Notes under the pieces: generated by a model
Databases searched by the model: none
What the model was told of the DNA's origin: nothing
The model's input: only the letters and a program-made list of their open reading frames with translations
Translations under genes and position numbers: made by a program
Shown: positions 22,004 to 29,956 of the stretch, piece by piece
Layout of the letters: each line of letters opens with the position of its first letter
How positions within the stretch are numbered: the stretch's first letter is position 1
Source of the DNA: Candidatus Kapaibacterium sp.
GTDB taxonomy: Bacteria; Bacteroidota; Ignavibacteria; Kapaibacteriales; UBA2268
Assembly (NCBI GenBank): GCA_028691175.1
Contig: JAQUZU010000006.1
Span: 1-29,956 of the forward strand
DNA length: 29,956 nucleotides
Reading direction: 5' to 3'

Positions 22004-25000
22004 ATGAAAAGATTAAAACTTATTGCTGCATTGGCTTTATTGTCTTTACCTTGTTTTGCGCAGGCACAAGAAGATAATATGTGGCTTCGTTTTCCGACTA
22101 TCTCACCTGATGCAAAAAATATAGTTTTTTGCTATAAAGGTGATATTTATAAAGTTTCTGCTCAAGGTGGCAAGGCAGTACAATTGACAACAAATTCGGC
22201 ATATGATTATGCTCCTGTTTGGTCTCCGGACGGAAGTCGTATCGCTTTTGCATCAAATCGTCATGGCAATTTTGATATTTATACCATGCCGATTGATGGT
22301 GGGAGTCCGACAAGAATTACTTTCTGGTCGGGTAATGAAAAGCCTCTTAGCTATAGTAATGATGGTAAGTCGATTCTTTATTCTTCGGTTATTATGTCCG
22401 ATAAGAATTTCTCGTTGTTCCCGACCGGTGGTTTCCAGCATGTTTATACTATTTCAACCGAAGGCGGACGTCCGCAGATGTTTTCTCAAATTGGTATGAA
22501 TGACGTGTGCATTAACAGTGATGGCTCAAAAATCCTATATCACGATTACAAGGGATATGAAGATAATTGGCGCAAACACCATAAATCATCGGTAACAAGA
22601 GATGTTTGGATGTATGATGTCACTTCAAAGCAATATACCCAAATTTCCGACTTTGAGGGAGAAAACAGAAATCCTGTCTTTGTTCCCGGAGATGAAAACT
22701 CGATTTATTACTTAAACGAAAAAAGTGGCTCATTCAATATATACAAGCGAAACATTAATACTAAAAGCGAAACTCAGTTAACCGAGCACAAAAATCATCC
22801 GGTACGCTTTTTATCGATTGCCGATAACGGAAAAATGTGCTATCTGTATGATGGCGGATTATACACATTTACTGAAAATACCAAGCCGACAAAACTAAAC
22901 ATTGAAATCGCTACAGACGATACAGAGCAAGATTACAAAATCGACTTCCGGCAGGGCGGAATTACCGATATGGCAGTATCGCCGAACGGAAAGGAAATTG
23001 CATTCATAATCCGCGGAGACGTTTATTCGACTTCGGCCGACTATGAAACTACTGTCCGTATAACCAATACACCGGAGCAGGAAAGAGGTATCGAGTTTAG
23101 TCCCGATGGACGTAAACTGGTTTATTCCTCTGAACGTAACGGATGCTGGAATGTCTATTTATCCGAAATTGTAAACAAAGAGGATAAACTATTTATATAT
23201 GCAAACGAGATTGCCGAAAAACCGGTTACGGAGGGTGATACGGTATGCTTCCAGGCATCTTTCTCCCCAGACGGAAAAGAAATCGCATATTTGGAAAATC
23301 GTACTACGCTGAAAGTTATAAACTTACAGACAAAAGCGAAAAGAACAATTTTAGGCGCAGAATATAATTATTCGTATGCTGATGGCGATCAGTTTTATGA
23401 ATGGTCTCCCGATGGAAAATGGTTCTCGGTCAATTTCTTTGAAAAAGGTGGATGGAACAAAAACGACTTGGGTCTTGTAAAAGCAGATGGAAGTGGTGAA
23501 ATACACAATCTTACTCAAAGCGGATATGCTGATGGCGGTGGTACATTCGTATTAGACGGCAATGCTGTTATGTGGTATTCGGACAGAAACGGTTATCGCA
23601 GTCATGGTAGCTGGGGAGCAGAAGAAGATATTTATATTATGTTCTTTAACCAGGAATCTTTCGATAAATTCAAAATGTCGAAAGAGGAAACTGCCCTTTT
23701 GAAAGAATCTGAAGCAGAAGCCGCAAAAGATAAAGCTGCGAAAGAAGAATCTGCCAAAAAAGACAAAGCCGATAGTACGGAAGTTAAATTGCCGGAAGTT
23801 ACATACGACTTTGCAAATGCTGAAGACAGAGTAATCCGTATGACGATTGCTTCTGCAAGACTTGGCAGTTGTTTCTTAAATAAAGAAGGCGATAAACTGT
23901 ATTATTTTGCTTCTTTCGAAAAGGGTTACGACCTCTGGGAGCGTAATTTCAAGGAAAATACTACAAAGTTGATTGCTAAATTGGGAACATCCGGTTCAGG
24001 CTTGCAGTCAGACAAAAAGAAAACAAAACTATTTATGCTTTCTAATGGTCGAATCAGTTTGGTTGAAACCGACAAAGGTAGTACCAAACCTGTTCCGGTC
24101 AATGCTGAGTTTAATTATCGTCCGGCTCAGGAACGCGAATATATATTCAATCATACTTGGCAGCAAGTAAAAGACAAATTCTATGACCAGAATATTCACG
24201 GTATTGATTGGCAGATGTATCACGATACTTATGCACGCTTTTTGCCGACAGTCAATAATAACTTCGATTTTGCCGATTTACTGAGTGAAATGTTGGGAGA
24301 ATTGAATGCATCTCACACCGGAGCACGTTATTATGCAAACTCAAACGGCGATAGAACAGCCGTATTCGGAATGTTCTTTGACTTGAATTATACGGGCGAC
24401 GGCTTGAAAATATCAGAAGTATTAGAAAAAAATCCGATGGTTAAGGCTTCATCGAAAATTAAAGAAGGCGTAATCATCGAAAAAATTGACGGAAACCCGG
24501 TAAAGGCAGGAGAAGACTACTTTAAGTTTTTAAACAAAAAAAGCAACAAACCGGTACTTCTTTCTTTGTCAGACGGAAAAACACAGTGGGAAGAACGCGT
24601 TAAGCCGATTTCTACATTGCAACAAGATGAATTGCTTTACCAACGCTGGGTAAAACAACGCGAAAAATTGGTCGATTCATTGTCAAACGGAAGAGTGGGA
24701 TATGTGCATGTACGCGGTATGGACAGTCAAAGTTTCCGTGAAGTATATTCGAAAATCCTTGGTAAGCACCGCAATAAAGAAGCTATTGTAGTTGATACAC
24801 GTTTCAATGGCGGCGGCTGGCTGCATGACGATCTCGCAACACTGCTTAACGGAAAGCAATATTCCGATTTGGTGCCGCGTGGACAATATGTTGCCTCTGA
24901 ACCACTTAACAAATGGACCAAACCTTCGTGTGTTGTAGTGAGTGAAGGAAACTATTCCGATGCTTATGGATTTCCGTTTGCCTATAAAGCATTGAATATA

Positions 25001-25243
25001 GGAAAATTGGTCGGAATGCCTATTCCGGGTACGATGACTTCTGTTTGGTGGGAGTCTCAAATCGATCCATCATTAGTTTTCGGTATTCCTCAGGTTGGTA
25101 CAAGAGATATGAGCGGTGCACTCCTTGAAAATAAGCAACTTGAGCCTGACGTTTTGGTCAACAACGACCCCAACAGTTTGATAGAAGGACGCGATTTGCA
25201 AATTGAAGCAGCTGTAAAACTGATGCTTGATACAATAAAATAA
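22004..25243 (+). CDS. Tricorn protease homologue (S41 family), secreted
   Basis: This 1079-residue protein starts with a signal peptide (MKRLKLIAALALLSLPCFAQ). Residues 25-545 form beta-propeller repeats of the TolB/tricorn kind, recognised by SPDG turns (WSPDGSRIAFASNRHGNFDI, FSPDGRKLVYSSERNGCWNV). A Lys/Ala/Glu-rich linker (about 560-600) precedes the catalytic half: core C1, a PDZ-like domain (about 790-860) and core C2. The tricorn catalytic set is present: Ser770-His771 (ASHTGA), nucleophile Ser985-Asp986 (NYSDAYGFP) and Glu1017 (VWWESQ). It degrades peptides and is expected in the periplasm. It has AGGA before the ATG and appears to be a single-gene unit. Confidence 0.93.
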   Translation: MKRLKLIAALALLSLPCFAQAQEDNMWLRFPTISPDAKNIVFCYKGDIYKVSAQGGKAVQLTTNSAYDYAPVWSPDGSRIAFASNRHGNFDIYTMPIDGGSPTRITFWSGNEKPLSYSNDGKSILYSSVIMSDKNFSLFPTGGFQHVYTISTEGGRPQMFSQIGMNDVCINSDGSKILYHDYKGYEDNWRKHHKSSVTRDVWMYDVTSKQYTQISDFEGENRNPVFVPGDENSIYYLNEKSGSFNIYKRNINTKSETQLTEHKNHPVRFLSIADNGKMCYLYDGGLYTFTENTKPTKLNIEIATDDTEQDYKIDFRQGGITDMAVSPNGKEIAFIIRGDVYSTSADYETTVRITNTPEQERGIEFSPDGRKLVYSSERNGCWNVYLSEIVNKEDKLFIYANEIAEKPVTEGDTVCFQASFSPDGKEIAYLENRTTLKVINLQTKAKRTILGAEYNYSYADGDQFYEWSPDGKWFSVNFFEKGGWNKNDLGLVKADGSGEIHNLTQSGYADGGGTFVLDGNAVMWYSDRNGYRSHGSWGAEEDIYIMFFNQESFDKFKMSKEETALLKESEAEAAKDKAAKEESAKKDKADSTEVKLPEVTYDFANAEDRVIRMTIASARLGSCFLNKEGDKLYYFASFEKGYDLWERNFKENTTKLIAKLGTSGSGLQSDKKKTKLFMLSNGRISLVETDKGSTKPVPVNAEFNYRPAQEREYIFNHTWQQVKDKFYDQNIHGIDWQMYHDTYARFLPTVNNNFDFADLLSEMLGELNASHTGARYYANSNGDRTAVFGMFFDLNYTGDGLKISEVLEKNPMVKASSKIKEGVIIEKIDGNPVKAGEDYFKFLNKKSNKPVLLSLSDGKTQWEERVKPISTLQQDELLYQRWVKQREKLVDSLSNGRVGYVHVRGMDSQSFREVYSKILGKHRNKEAIVVDTRFNGGGWLHDDLATLLNGKQYSDLVPRGQYVASEPLNKWTKPSCVVVSEGNYSDAYGFPFAYKALNIGKLVGMPIPGTMTSVWWESQIDPSLVFGIPQVGTRDMSGALLENKQLEPDVLVNNDPNSLIEGRDLQIEAAVKLMLDTIK

Positions 25244-25292
25244 CAGTAGATTTTATATATGAGAAAATCTAGATTAGTGCAGGCTTAATATA

Positions 25293-25324
25293 TGACTGCC
25301 ACTTCTTTTGGAGAGTGGCAGTCA
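25293..25324. repeat. Perfect inverted repeat after the tricorn gene
   Basis: TGACTGCCACT (25293-25303) pairs with AGTGGCAGTCA (25314-25324) around a 10-nt loop. An outer pair, tgcagg (25278-25283) with cctgca (25327-25332), extends it. There is no T-run on either side, so it is either a weak terminator or another element. Confidence 0.65.
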
Positions 25325-25388
25325 AACCTGCATTGCTTGCATTATCTTATAACAAGTTCAGTTGCTCAAACTGGTTAGGATTATCAAA

Positions 25389-25553
25389 ACACTTTATAGG
25401 AAATATAAAGGAAAAGGAATTAGTACGGCATTAATGATGCAAATGTTGGAAAGCCAAAGCAGGATTCCGGAATGAAGATTTCGATAAACCTTTAGTCAAG
25501 GACTTATGGAGAACAAATGATAAATTTATCAAAATCGAAAAACATTACATTTG
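25389..25553 (+). pseudogene. Chimeric remnant: GNAT fragment joined to DUF2779 nuclease fragment
   Basis: Read in one frame, 25389-25451 encodes TLYRKYKGKGISTALMMQML, which aligns with SLYKEYRGQGIGTALMKRML of the GNAT gene upstream. From 25442 to 25509 the DNA is identical over 68 bp to 26545-26612 inside the nuclease gene. After that it continues as a diverged version (WRTNDKFIKIEKHY against WGANGKFIKSGKYF). The junction falls in ATGTTGGAA, a 9-mer present in the GNAT gene (21690-21698), the scar (25443-25451) and the nuclease gene (26546-26554). It is therefore a recombination scar and not a gene. Confidence 0.85.
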
Positions 25554-25661
25554 GAAATATAAATTTTTTACTTATGTTTGTAAACAAGAGTAAATATTAA
25601 ATGACTAATATGCTGCTCTTCTACAAAATCAAAATTTTTACAAAAATATTATCCTACAATT

Positions 25662-27671
25662 ATGAACAACAAACAGAAACTTTTTACAAAATCAGTCTTT
25701 AAGTTGGCATTGGAGTGTCCGACAAAGATGTATTATGCAAAGAATAATGATAAATATTCCAATCTTGCATTAAAAGACGAATTTCTGGCTTCGTTGGCAG
25801 AAGGTGGCTTTCAGGTTGGCACATTGGCAAAGTATTATTACGGTTTGCTTGATAATGAAAATGATATTAAAGCATTGAACAATGACGAAGCAATTCGACA
25901 AACACAAGAATTGCTACAACAAGAGAATGTAACAATTGCAGAAGCAGCTTTCCAATTTGGCAATTGTTTTGTACGCGTAGATATATTAAATAAAATCGGT
26001 AACGCTGTGGAAATAATAGAGGTTAAAGCAAAATCGTGGTGTAGCAGTGAATCGTTTGGAAAAAAGGAACCTCCCCAAATATCCTCCAAAATGAGCCCAT
26101 ATATTTATGATGTTGCTTTCCAAAAGTATGTGGTAGAAAATTCATTAAAGGAATGTTTCCCGGACAAAAAGTATGCAGTTAAAACTTTTTTGATGATGGC
26201 TGATAAAGACAAGACGTGTGATGTGTCGGGACTTAATCAAATCTTTAAAATTAACAAGGTTGATGATAAAACCACTGTGGAAGTTGACAGAGAGAAGCTG
26301 CAAACTCTGAACGGCAAAACGCAAATACTTACTCCGTTTGATGTAGATGATTGCTGCGATAAAATAATAAACGGACAAGTCGACGAAAGCGACAATTTGA
26401 ATATGCCGTTCTTGGACTTTGTTAAAAAAATGTCGCAGGCATACACCGCTAACGAGAAAATTGAACCTGAAATAGGTAGCAAATGCTTTTCCTGCTCTTT
26501 CGATACTTCAAAAGATACGCCGGAAATGACAAGCGGTTATCGCGAATGTTGGAAAGCCAAAGCAGGATTCCGGAATGAAGATTTCGATAAACCTTTAGTC
26601 AAGGACTTATGGGGAGCAAATGGTAAGTTTATAAAAAGCGGTAAATATTTTCTGGCGGACTTGAACACAAATGATATTGAGTGCAAACGAAACAATAATA
26701 ATACTACTAAACGTAAATGGTTGCAGATAGGTTTTGCCACAAAGAATGGTTCTATCTTGTCGAATTATAAATCCCAAATCGATTTTGACCGGCAATTTTA
26801 TTTAGACAAAGACGGCTTGAAAGAAGAAATGTCAAAATGGAAATATCCGCTGCATTTTATTGATTTTGAAACATCTGCTGTTGCACTTCCGTTTTATGCC
26901 GGTATGCGACCTTATGAACAAGTGGCTTTTCAGTTTTCGCATCACACGATAGATAAAAACGGAAAAATAGAGCACGCCGGGCAGTACCTCAACACGGAAG
27001 AAGGAAAGTTTCCAAATTTCGATTTCGTACGCGAATTGAAGCGGCAACTTGAAAAAGATGAGGGAACAATCTTTCGGTATGCTATGCATGAAAATACTAT
27101 ACTAAACATTATCAGCGAACAACTTGCTGCCACTAATGAGAGCGATAAAGAAGAATTAATCAAATTTATTGATTCAATTACTGAGAAGGACAAGAAGCCC
27201 AAAGGCAATAGAAATATGGTTGATTTGCTTGAAGTTGTCAAAAGATATTTTTACAGTCCTCGGATGAAAGGCAGCAACTCGATAAAAGAAGTTTTGCCTG
27301 CGGTATTAAATACGAGTCTTTATTTGCAGGAAAAATATTCGAAGCCGATTTACGGCAAAGAAATTAAAAGTCTTAACATCAGTAGCAGCGAGCCAATCGC
27401 CTGGGTCAAAACAGATAACGACGGAATTGTAGTTAATCCGTATAAGCAGTTACCAAATATTGCTTCATATATGGGCATACCGGAACAAGAAACGCAATCT
27501 ATCGAAACTGTAAATAATGGTGGTGGGGCTTTGTCGGCTTATGGTCGTATGCAGTTCAGTACGATAAAACCGGAAGAGAAACAGGCATTGCAAACAGCGT
27601 TGCTCCGTTATTGCGAACTAGACACAATGGCGATGGTTTTCATTTGGGAATTCTTTAATAACGAGATATAG
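25662..27671 (+). CDS. DUF2779-type nuclease: Cas4/RecB-like plus DEDD exonuclease-like domains
   Basis: This is a 669-residue protein. The N-terminal third resembles PD-(D/E)xK Cas4/RecB nucleases: Asp107 (FVRVDIL) and Glu120-x-Lys122 (IIEVKAK), with Cys19 (LECP) and Cys275, Cys278, Cys296 as possible Fe-S ligands. The C-terminal half has DEDD-type exonuclease motifs: Asp401/Glu403 in HFIDFETSAVALPFY, Asp521 (MVDLLEV) and Asp654 (YCELDTMAMV). The FIDFET...RPYEQVAFQFS block is the DUF2779 signature. It should cut or trim DNA or RNA, but the biological role of the family is not established. It may belong to defence or mobile-element biology. No cas genes or CRISPR array are nearby. The start at 25662 has a weak ribosome binding site. 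Confidence 0.8.
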   Translation: MNNKQKLFTKSVFKLALECPTKMYYAKNNDKYSNLALKDEFLASLAEGGFQVGTLAKYYYGLLDNENDIKALNNDEAIRQTQELLQQENVTIAEAAFQFGNCFVRVDILNKIGNAVEIIEVKAKSWCSSESFGKKEPPQISSKMSPYIYDVAFQKYVVENSLKECFPDKKYAVKTFLMMADKDKTCDVSGLNQIFKINKVDDKTTVEVDREKLQTLNGKTQILTPFDVDDCCDKIINGQVDESDNLNMPFLDFVKKMSQAYTANEKIEPEIGSKCFSCSFDTSKDTPEMTSGYRECWKAKAGFRNEDFDKPLVKDLWGANGKFIKSGKYFLADLNTNDIECKRNNNNTTKRKWLQIGFATKNGSILSNYKSQIDFDRQFYLDKDGLKEEMSKWKYPLHFIDFETSAVALPFYAGMRPYEQVAFQFSHHTIDKNGKIEHAGQYLNTEEGKFPNFDFVRELKRQLEKDEGTIFRYAMHENTILNIISEQLAATNESDKEELIKFIDSITEKDKKPKGNRNMVDLLEVVKRYFYSPRMKGSNSIKEVLPAVLNTSLYLQEKYSKPIYGKEIKSLNISSSEPIAWVKTDNDGIVVNPYKQLPNIASYMGIPEQETQSIETVNNGGGALSAYGRMQFSTIKPEEKQALQTALLRYCELDTMAMVFIWEFFNNEI

Positions 27672-27706
27672 AACAAAAGTATGCAATATACATCTGTTTA
27701 TTCAGA

Positions 27707-28963
27707 TTATATTTTAAGAGTTTGCGCGAGTTCTTTTGCTAAAAGGGCAGTCAATTTATATCTGTCAAACGACTCCACATATTCCTCGTCCGGTGTCGGC
27801 AAAATTCTCTTACTCCACAGTTCATACATTCGCGCAATAGCATTCTTTATGCTCGCGACATCTTTAGGATAGGTCGCAATACAAGCCTGCGTATCGACGG
27901 CAAGTTTTTTCATCGCACCATCGGGAAGCGAGGCAATAATCGGCTTGCGGGCGCCGAAATACTCATATAATTTTCCCGGGGTGCGAACGTCATCTTTCAG
28001 CATAAGCCAGAGGACGTCGGACGACATTAGTTCTGCAATTGTCTGGTCGTGCGGTAAATATCCGAGACACTTAGTTACGCCGTCAAGTTTATATTTTTTA
28101 ATCATGCGGGTATGCCCCTTGCGCATTATCCCGATGAATTTTGCATTTACGTGAGCCGCGGCTTGCGGATTTTCCTTTATAAACAGCGAAAGTGCCTTCA
28201 GGAAATATTTCGGTGTGCGGTCATCTTGAAATAATCCGGAGTGCGTAATTGTAAATTTTTCTCTGTCGGGAGTAATTCTGCCGGCATTATCGAAATCCTC
28301 CTGATCGTAGCCGTGCGGAATAATCACCACATCTTCATGCCCGAGCATTCCGTAACGCTTCAAGAGCAGTTCCTTCGTATGGCGTCCGGTTACGACAACT
28401 TTCTGAGCATAAGTCAAGATTTGCTTTTCGAGATTTTCAGCATAAAGTTTGTGGAACGGCGTAGCGTAAAAATGGAACGGATTATCAATCCATACGTCGC
28501 GATAATCCACGATAAACGGAATATCAAATTCGCGGGAAAGTTCCAGCGCAACAAGGAAATCCGTAAACGGTGGTGCAGTCGCAAAAATCGCATCAACTTT
28601 ATGCTCGGAAAGAATTTGTCTGCCAAGTTCTACAGCCTTCTTTTTCCAAGTAATTTTACTGTCCGGCTGGTGAATCGTCTGCAAAAATGCTCTGCCGATT
28701 TTCTGCATAAAATAAGACGGGAATTTCGCTGTTTTCCGGACATTAGAATTTTGCTCAGTCCTGTAAATCATTGTATCATCAGGATTTATTTCGGACAGCA
28801 ATTCCTCGTCATACGCATAAAATGAGCGTGGCGAAGCCGACAATACAATCGGAGTCCAGCCATATTGAGGTAGAAATTTCGTAAATTTCAGCGTTCTTTG
28901 AACGCCGCTCAACCCCATCGGTGGAAAATAATAAGCGATAACCAAGACTTTCTTGTTAGTCAA
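27707..28963 (-). CDS. GT4-like glycosyltransferase
   Basis: This 418-residue GT-B glycosyltransferase opens with KKVLVIAYYFPPMGLSGVQR, a hallmark of GT4-like enzymes. It has IVDYRDVWIDNPF near the middle, VVVTGRHTKELL and IIPHGYDQEDF at the domain junction, and KLYEYFGARKPIIASL in the donor-binding half. It probably builds surface polysaccharide. The start is TTG at 28963: an in-frame TGA lies 9 bp upstream and no Met precedes the first beta-strand. A five-codon ATG frame (MKSFD) overlaps this start in another frame. The gene is convergent with the nuclease, 35 bp apart, and divergent from the beta-lactamase-like gene across 137 bp. Confidence 0.85.
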   Translation of the reverse strand: MTNKKVLVIAYYFPPMGLSGVQRTLKFTKFLPQYGWTPIVLSASPRSFYAYDEELLSEINPDDTMIYRTEQNSNVRKTAKFPSYFMQKIGRAFLQTIHQPDSKITWKKKAVELGRQILSEHKVDAIFATAPPFTDFLVALELSREFDIPFIVDYRDVWIDNPFHFYATPFHKLYAENLEKQILTYAQKVVVTGRHTKELLLKRYGMLGHEDVVIIPHGYDQEDFDNAGRITPDREKFTITHSGLFQDDRTPKYFLKALSLFIKENPQAAAHVNAKFIGIMRKGHTRMIKKYKLDGVTKCLGYLPHDQTIAELMSSDVLWLMLKDDVRTPGKLYEYFGARKPIIASLPDGAMKKLAVDTQACIATYPKDVASIKNAIARMYELWSKRILPTPDEEYVESFDRYKLTALLAKELAQTLKI

Positions 28964-29100
28964 AACTCTTCATCCTCTATGTGCAAAAAATGGAATACAA
29001 AAATACATATTTCTACGGTTTAATACAACAATTTTACATGTTTTTCGTCTTGTTATAATGGATAATCAGATTATATTTTATTTACATCACATTCACTGCT

Positions 29101-29956
29101 ATGCATAAAATTAAACATTTTTTTTCTGCGATACTATTCGCACTAAGTCTTACTGCCCTAACATCATGTTCGGACGATAATTCTACTACCGTAACTCCAA
29201 TAAACGAAAAATCGGAAAAAACACAGCAAATCGACGCAGTCTGCGACTCGCTGATTCAGGCAATTCCGGACTTAACCGCAATTGTAATCGGTGTCTGGGA
29301 CGAAGAAAACGACTTTATCTACGAGCACGCATACGGCATCGCAAACAAAGCGAACAATACGCCGGCAAATACTGCAGTGCTCTCGCGCGTTGCAAGCATC
29401 ACGAAAACTTTCGTCGGAACAGTTGCCTTGCAATTTGTAGATGAAGGCAAATTCGCGCTCGACGACAAAATCACAAAATTTCTGCCACAATACGAGAAAT
29501 ACTCGGACGTTACAATCAAAATGCTGCTTAATATGACAAGCGGCATACGCGATTATTCGACTGAAGAAGATTTTCCGATATACCTGCTGACAAATCTGAA
29601 CCGGGCTGCCACTCCGGAAGAACTAGTCGGCTTAGTATATGACAAAGATTTTCTTTTTACTCCGGGCACTTATCAGCACGGATATTCGAGCACGAACACA
29701 ATCCTGCTCGGTATGATTCTCGAAAAAGTTTCCGATTCGAAAATCTCCGATCTAATTCAAGACCGAATCATTACTCCGCTAAAATTGCAGAATACTTTCT
29801 TTGCTACATCTACCGCAATGCCGCATTCTAATGTCTTGCATGGATATTATAGCTATTCCGGCCTAACTTTTGACTTTCTGACAGCCACAGACCCGAGTTG
29901 GGCATGGGCAGCCGGCGCGATGGTTTCCGATATTTATGACCTTGCAATCTGGCTGC
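29101..29956 (+). CDS. Serine beta-lactamase-like/D-Ala-D-Ala carboxypeptidase-family lipoprotein, partial
   Basis: The frame is open from ATG 29101 to the right edge (285 codons, incomplete). A lipoprotein signal ends at Cys23 (LTSC). The serine-hydrolase motif SxxK is Ser99-Ile-Thr-Lys102 within RVASITKTF. It is followed by LLNMTSGIRDY and by GYSSTNTILLG, where the class C Tyr-x-Asn motif is replaced by Tyr195-Ser-Ser197. The third (KTG/HxG-type) motif would lie beyond the edge. Members act on D-Ala peptides or esters in the periplasm. Antibiotic resistance is not implied. A TATAAT-like box lies near 29054, but its -35 spacing is poor. Confidence 0.85.
   Translation, partial: MHKIKHFFSAILFALSLTALTSCSDDNSTTVTPINEKSEKTQQIDAVCDSLIQAIPDLTAIVIGVWDEENDFIYEHAYGIANKANNTPANTAVLSRVASITKTFVGTVALQFVDEGKFALDDKITKFLPQYEKYSDVTIKMLLNMTSGIRDYSTEEDFPIYLLTNLNRAATPEELVGLVYDKDFLFTPGTYQHGYSSTNTILLGMILEKVSDSKISDLIQDRIITPLKLQNTFFATSTAMPHSNVLHGYYSYSGLTFDFLTATDPSWAWAAGAMVSDIYDLAIWL

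Larger units (their letters stand above)
25244..25661. other. 418-bp intergenic region with palindrome and gene remnants
   Basis: There is no intact gene. The first part carries a perfect 11-bp inverted repeat (25293-25324). The middle (25389-25553) holds the GNAT/nuclease chimera described separately. The last 100 bp are AT-rich and presumably contain the nuclease promoter; I see no clear consensus. Confidence 0.7.

Noticed and set aside
25293..25324. Rho-independent terminator after the tricorn gene
   Set aside because: The stem is perfect but no T-run follows on either strand, so it is listed only as an inverted repeat.

Overview
The window looks like a chromosomal segment of a Gram-negative bacterium of the Bacteroidota/Chlorobiota (FCB) type. 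The evidence is an LPS-export permease of the LptF/LptG family, a TamB-like outer-membrane assembly protein, several short signal-peptide lipoproteins, a bacterial tricorn-type protease, and GYF_2-domain and SPFH proteins of the kind common in that group. This placement is an inference from gene content; there is no rRNA in the window and I recognise no tRNA.

Left part (about 1-14,700): an ECF sigma factor gene runs off the left edge. Its upstream region carries an array of palindromic repeats with a 153-bp period. A secreted transglutaminase-like protein (+) follows. Then comes a long minus-strand envelope cluster, in transcription order: a hybrid sensor kinase with a degenerate ATPase domain, TamB (its ATG abuts the kinase stop), a 176-bp gap, the ribosome-assembly GTPase Der, a GT4 glycosyltransferase and an LptG-like permease. 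Divergent from the kinase are a dCMP-deaminase-like enzyme and a tight three-gene set of membrane proteins (DUF1624-like acyltransferase, a multi-TM protein, a DUF1294 protein).

Middle part (about 14,700-25,660): this part is visibly more AT-rich and looks accessory. A gene block (15,376-19,785) encodes a TerB-like/zinc-ribbon/TM protein, an SPFH protein with a GYF domain and poly-Pro tail, a degenerate small ORF, a second GYF protein, a four-TM protein and an acidic lipoprotein. It is followed by a small protein gene at 20,156. The first gene of the block and the small-protein gene are each preceded by the same modular leader: a 137-bp AT-rich repeat, a hairpin, and a 66-bp element with a conserved TGCC/GGCA stem. 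I infer a membrane-surveillance or envelope-stress module reminiscent of the Bacillus YdjG/YdjI partners of PspA, but without PspA. Next are a voltage-gated-type ion channel, a GNAT gene broken by an early in-frame TAA, a tricorn protease homologue, and a 418-bp gap. That gap contains a chimeric scar in which a GNAT fragment is joined to a fragment of the nuclease gene next door through a 9-bp microhomology.

Right part: a Cas4-like/DEDD fused nuclease of the DUF2779 type, a convergent GT4 glycosyltransferase that starts at TTG, and a serine beta-lactamase-like lipoprotein running off the right edge.

The most noteworthy items are the SPFH/TerB/GYF module with its duplicated leader, the long insertion-like hairpin in one leader copy, the chimeric scar, and the degenerate kinase coupled to tamB.
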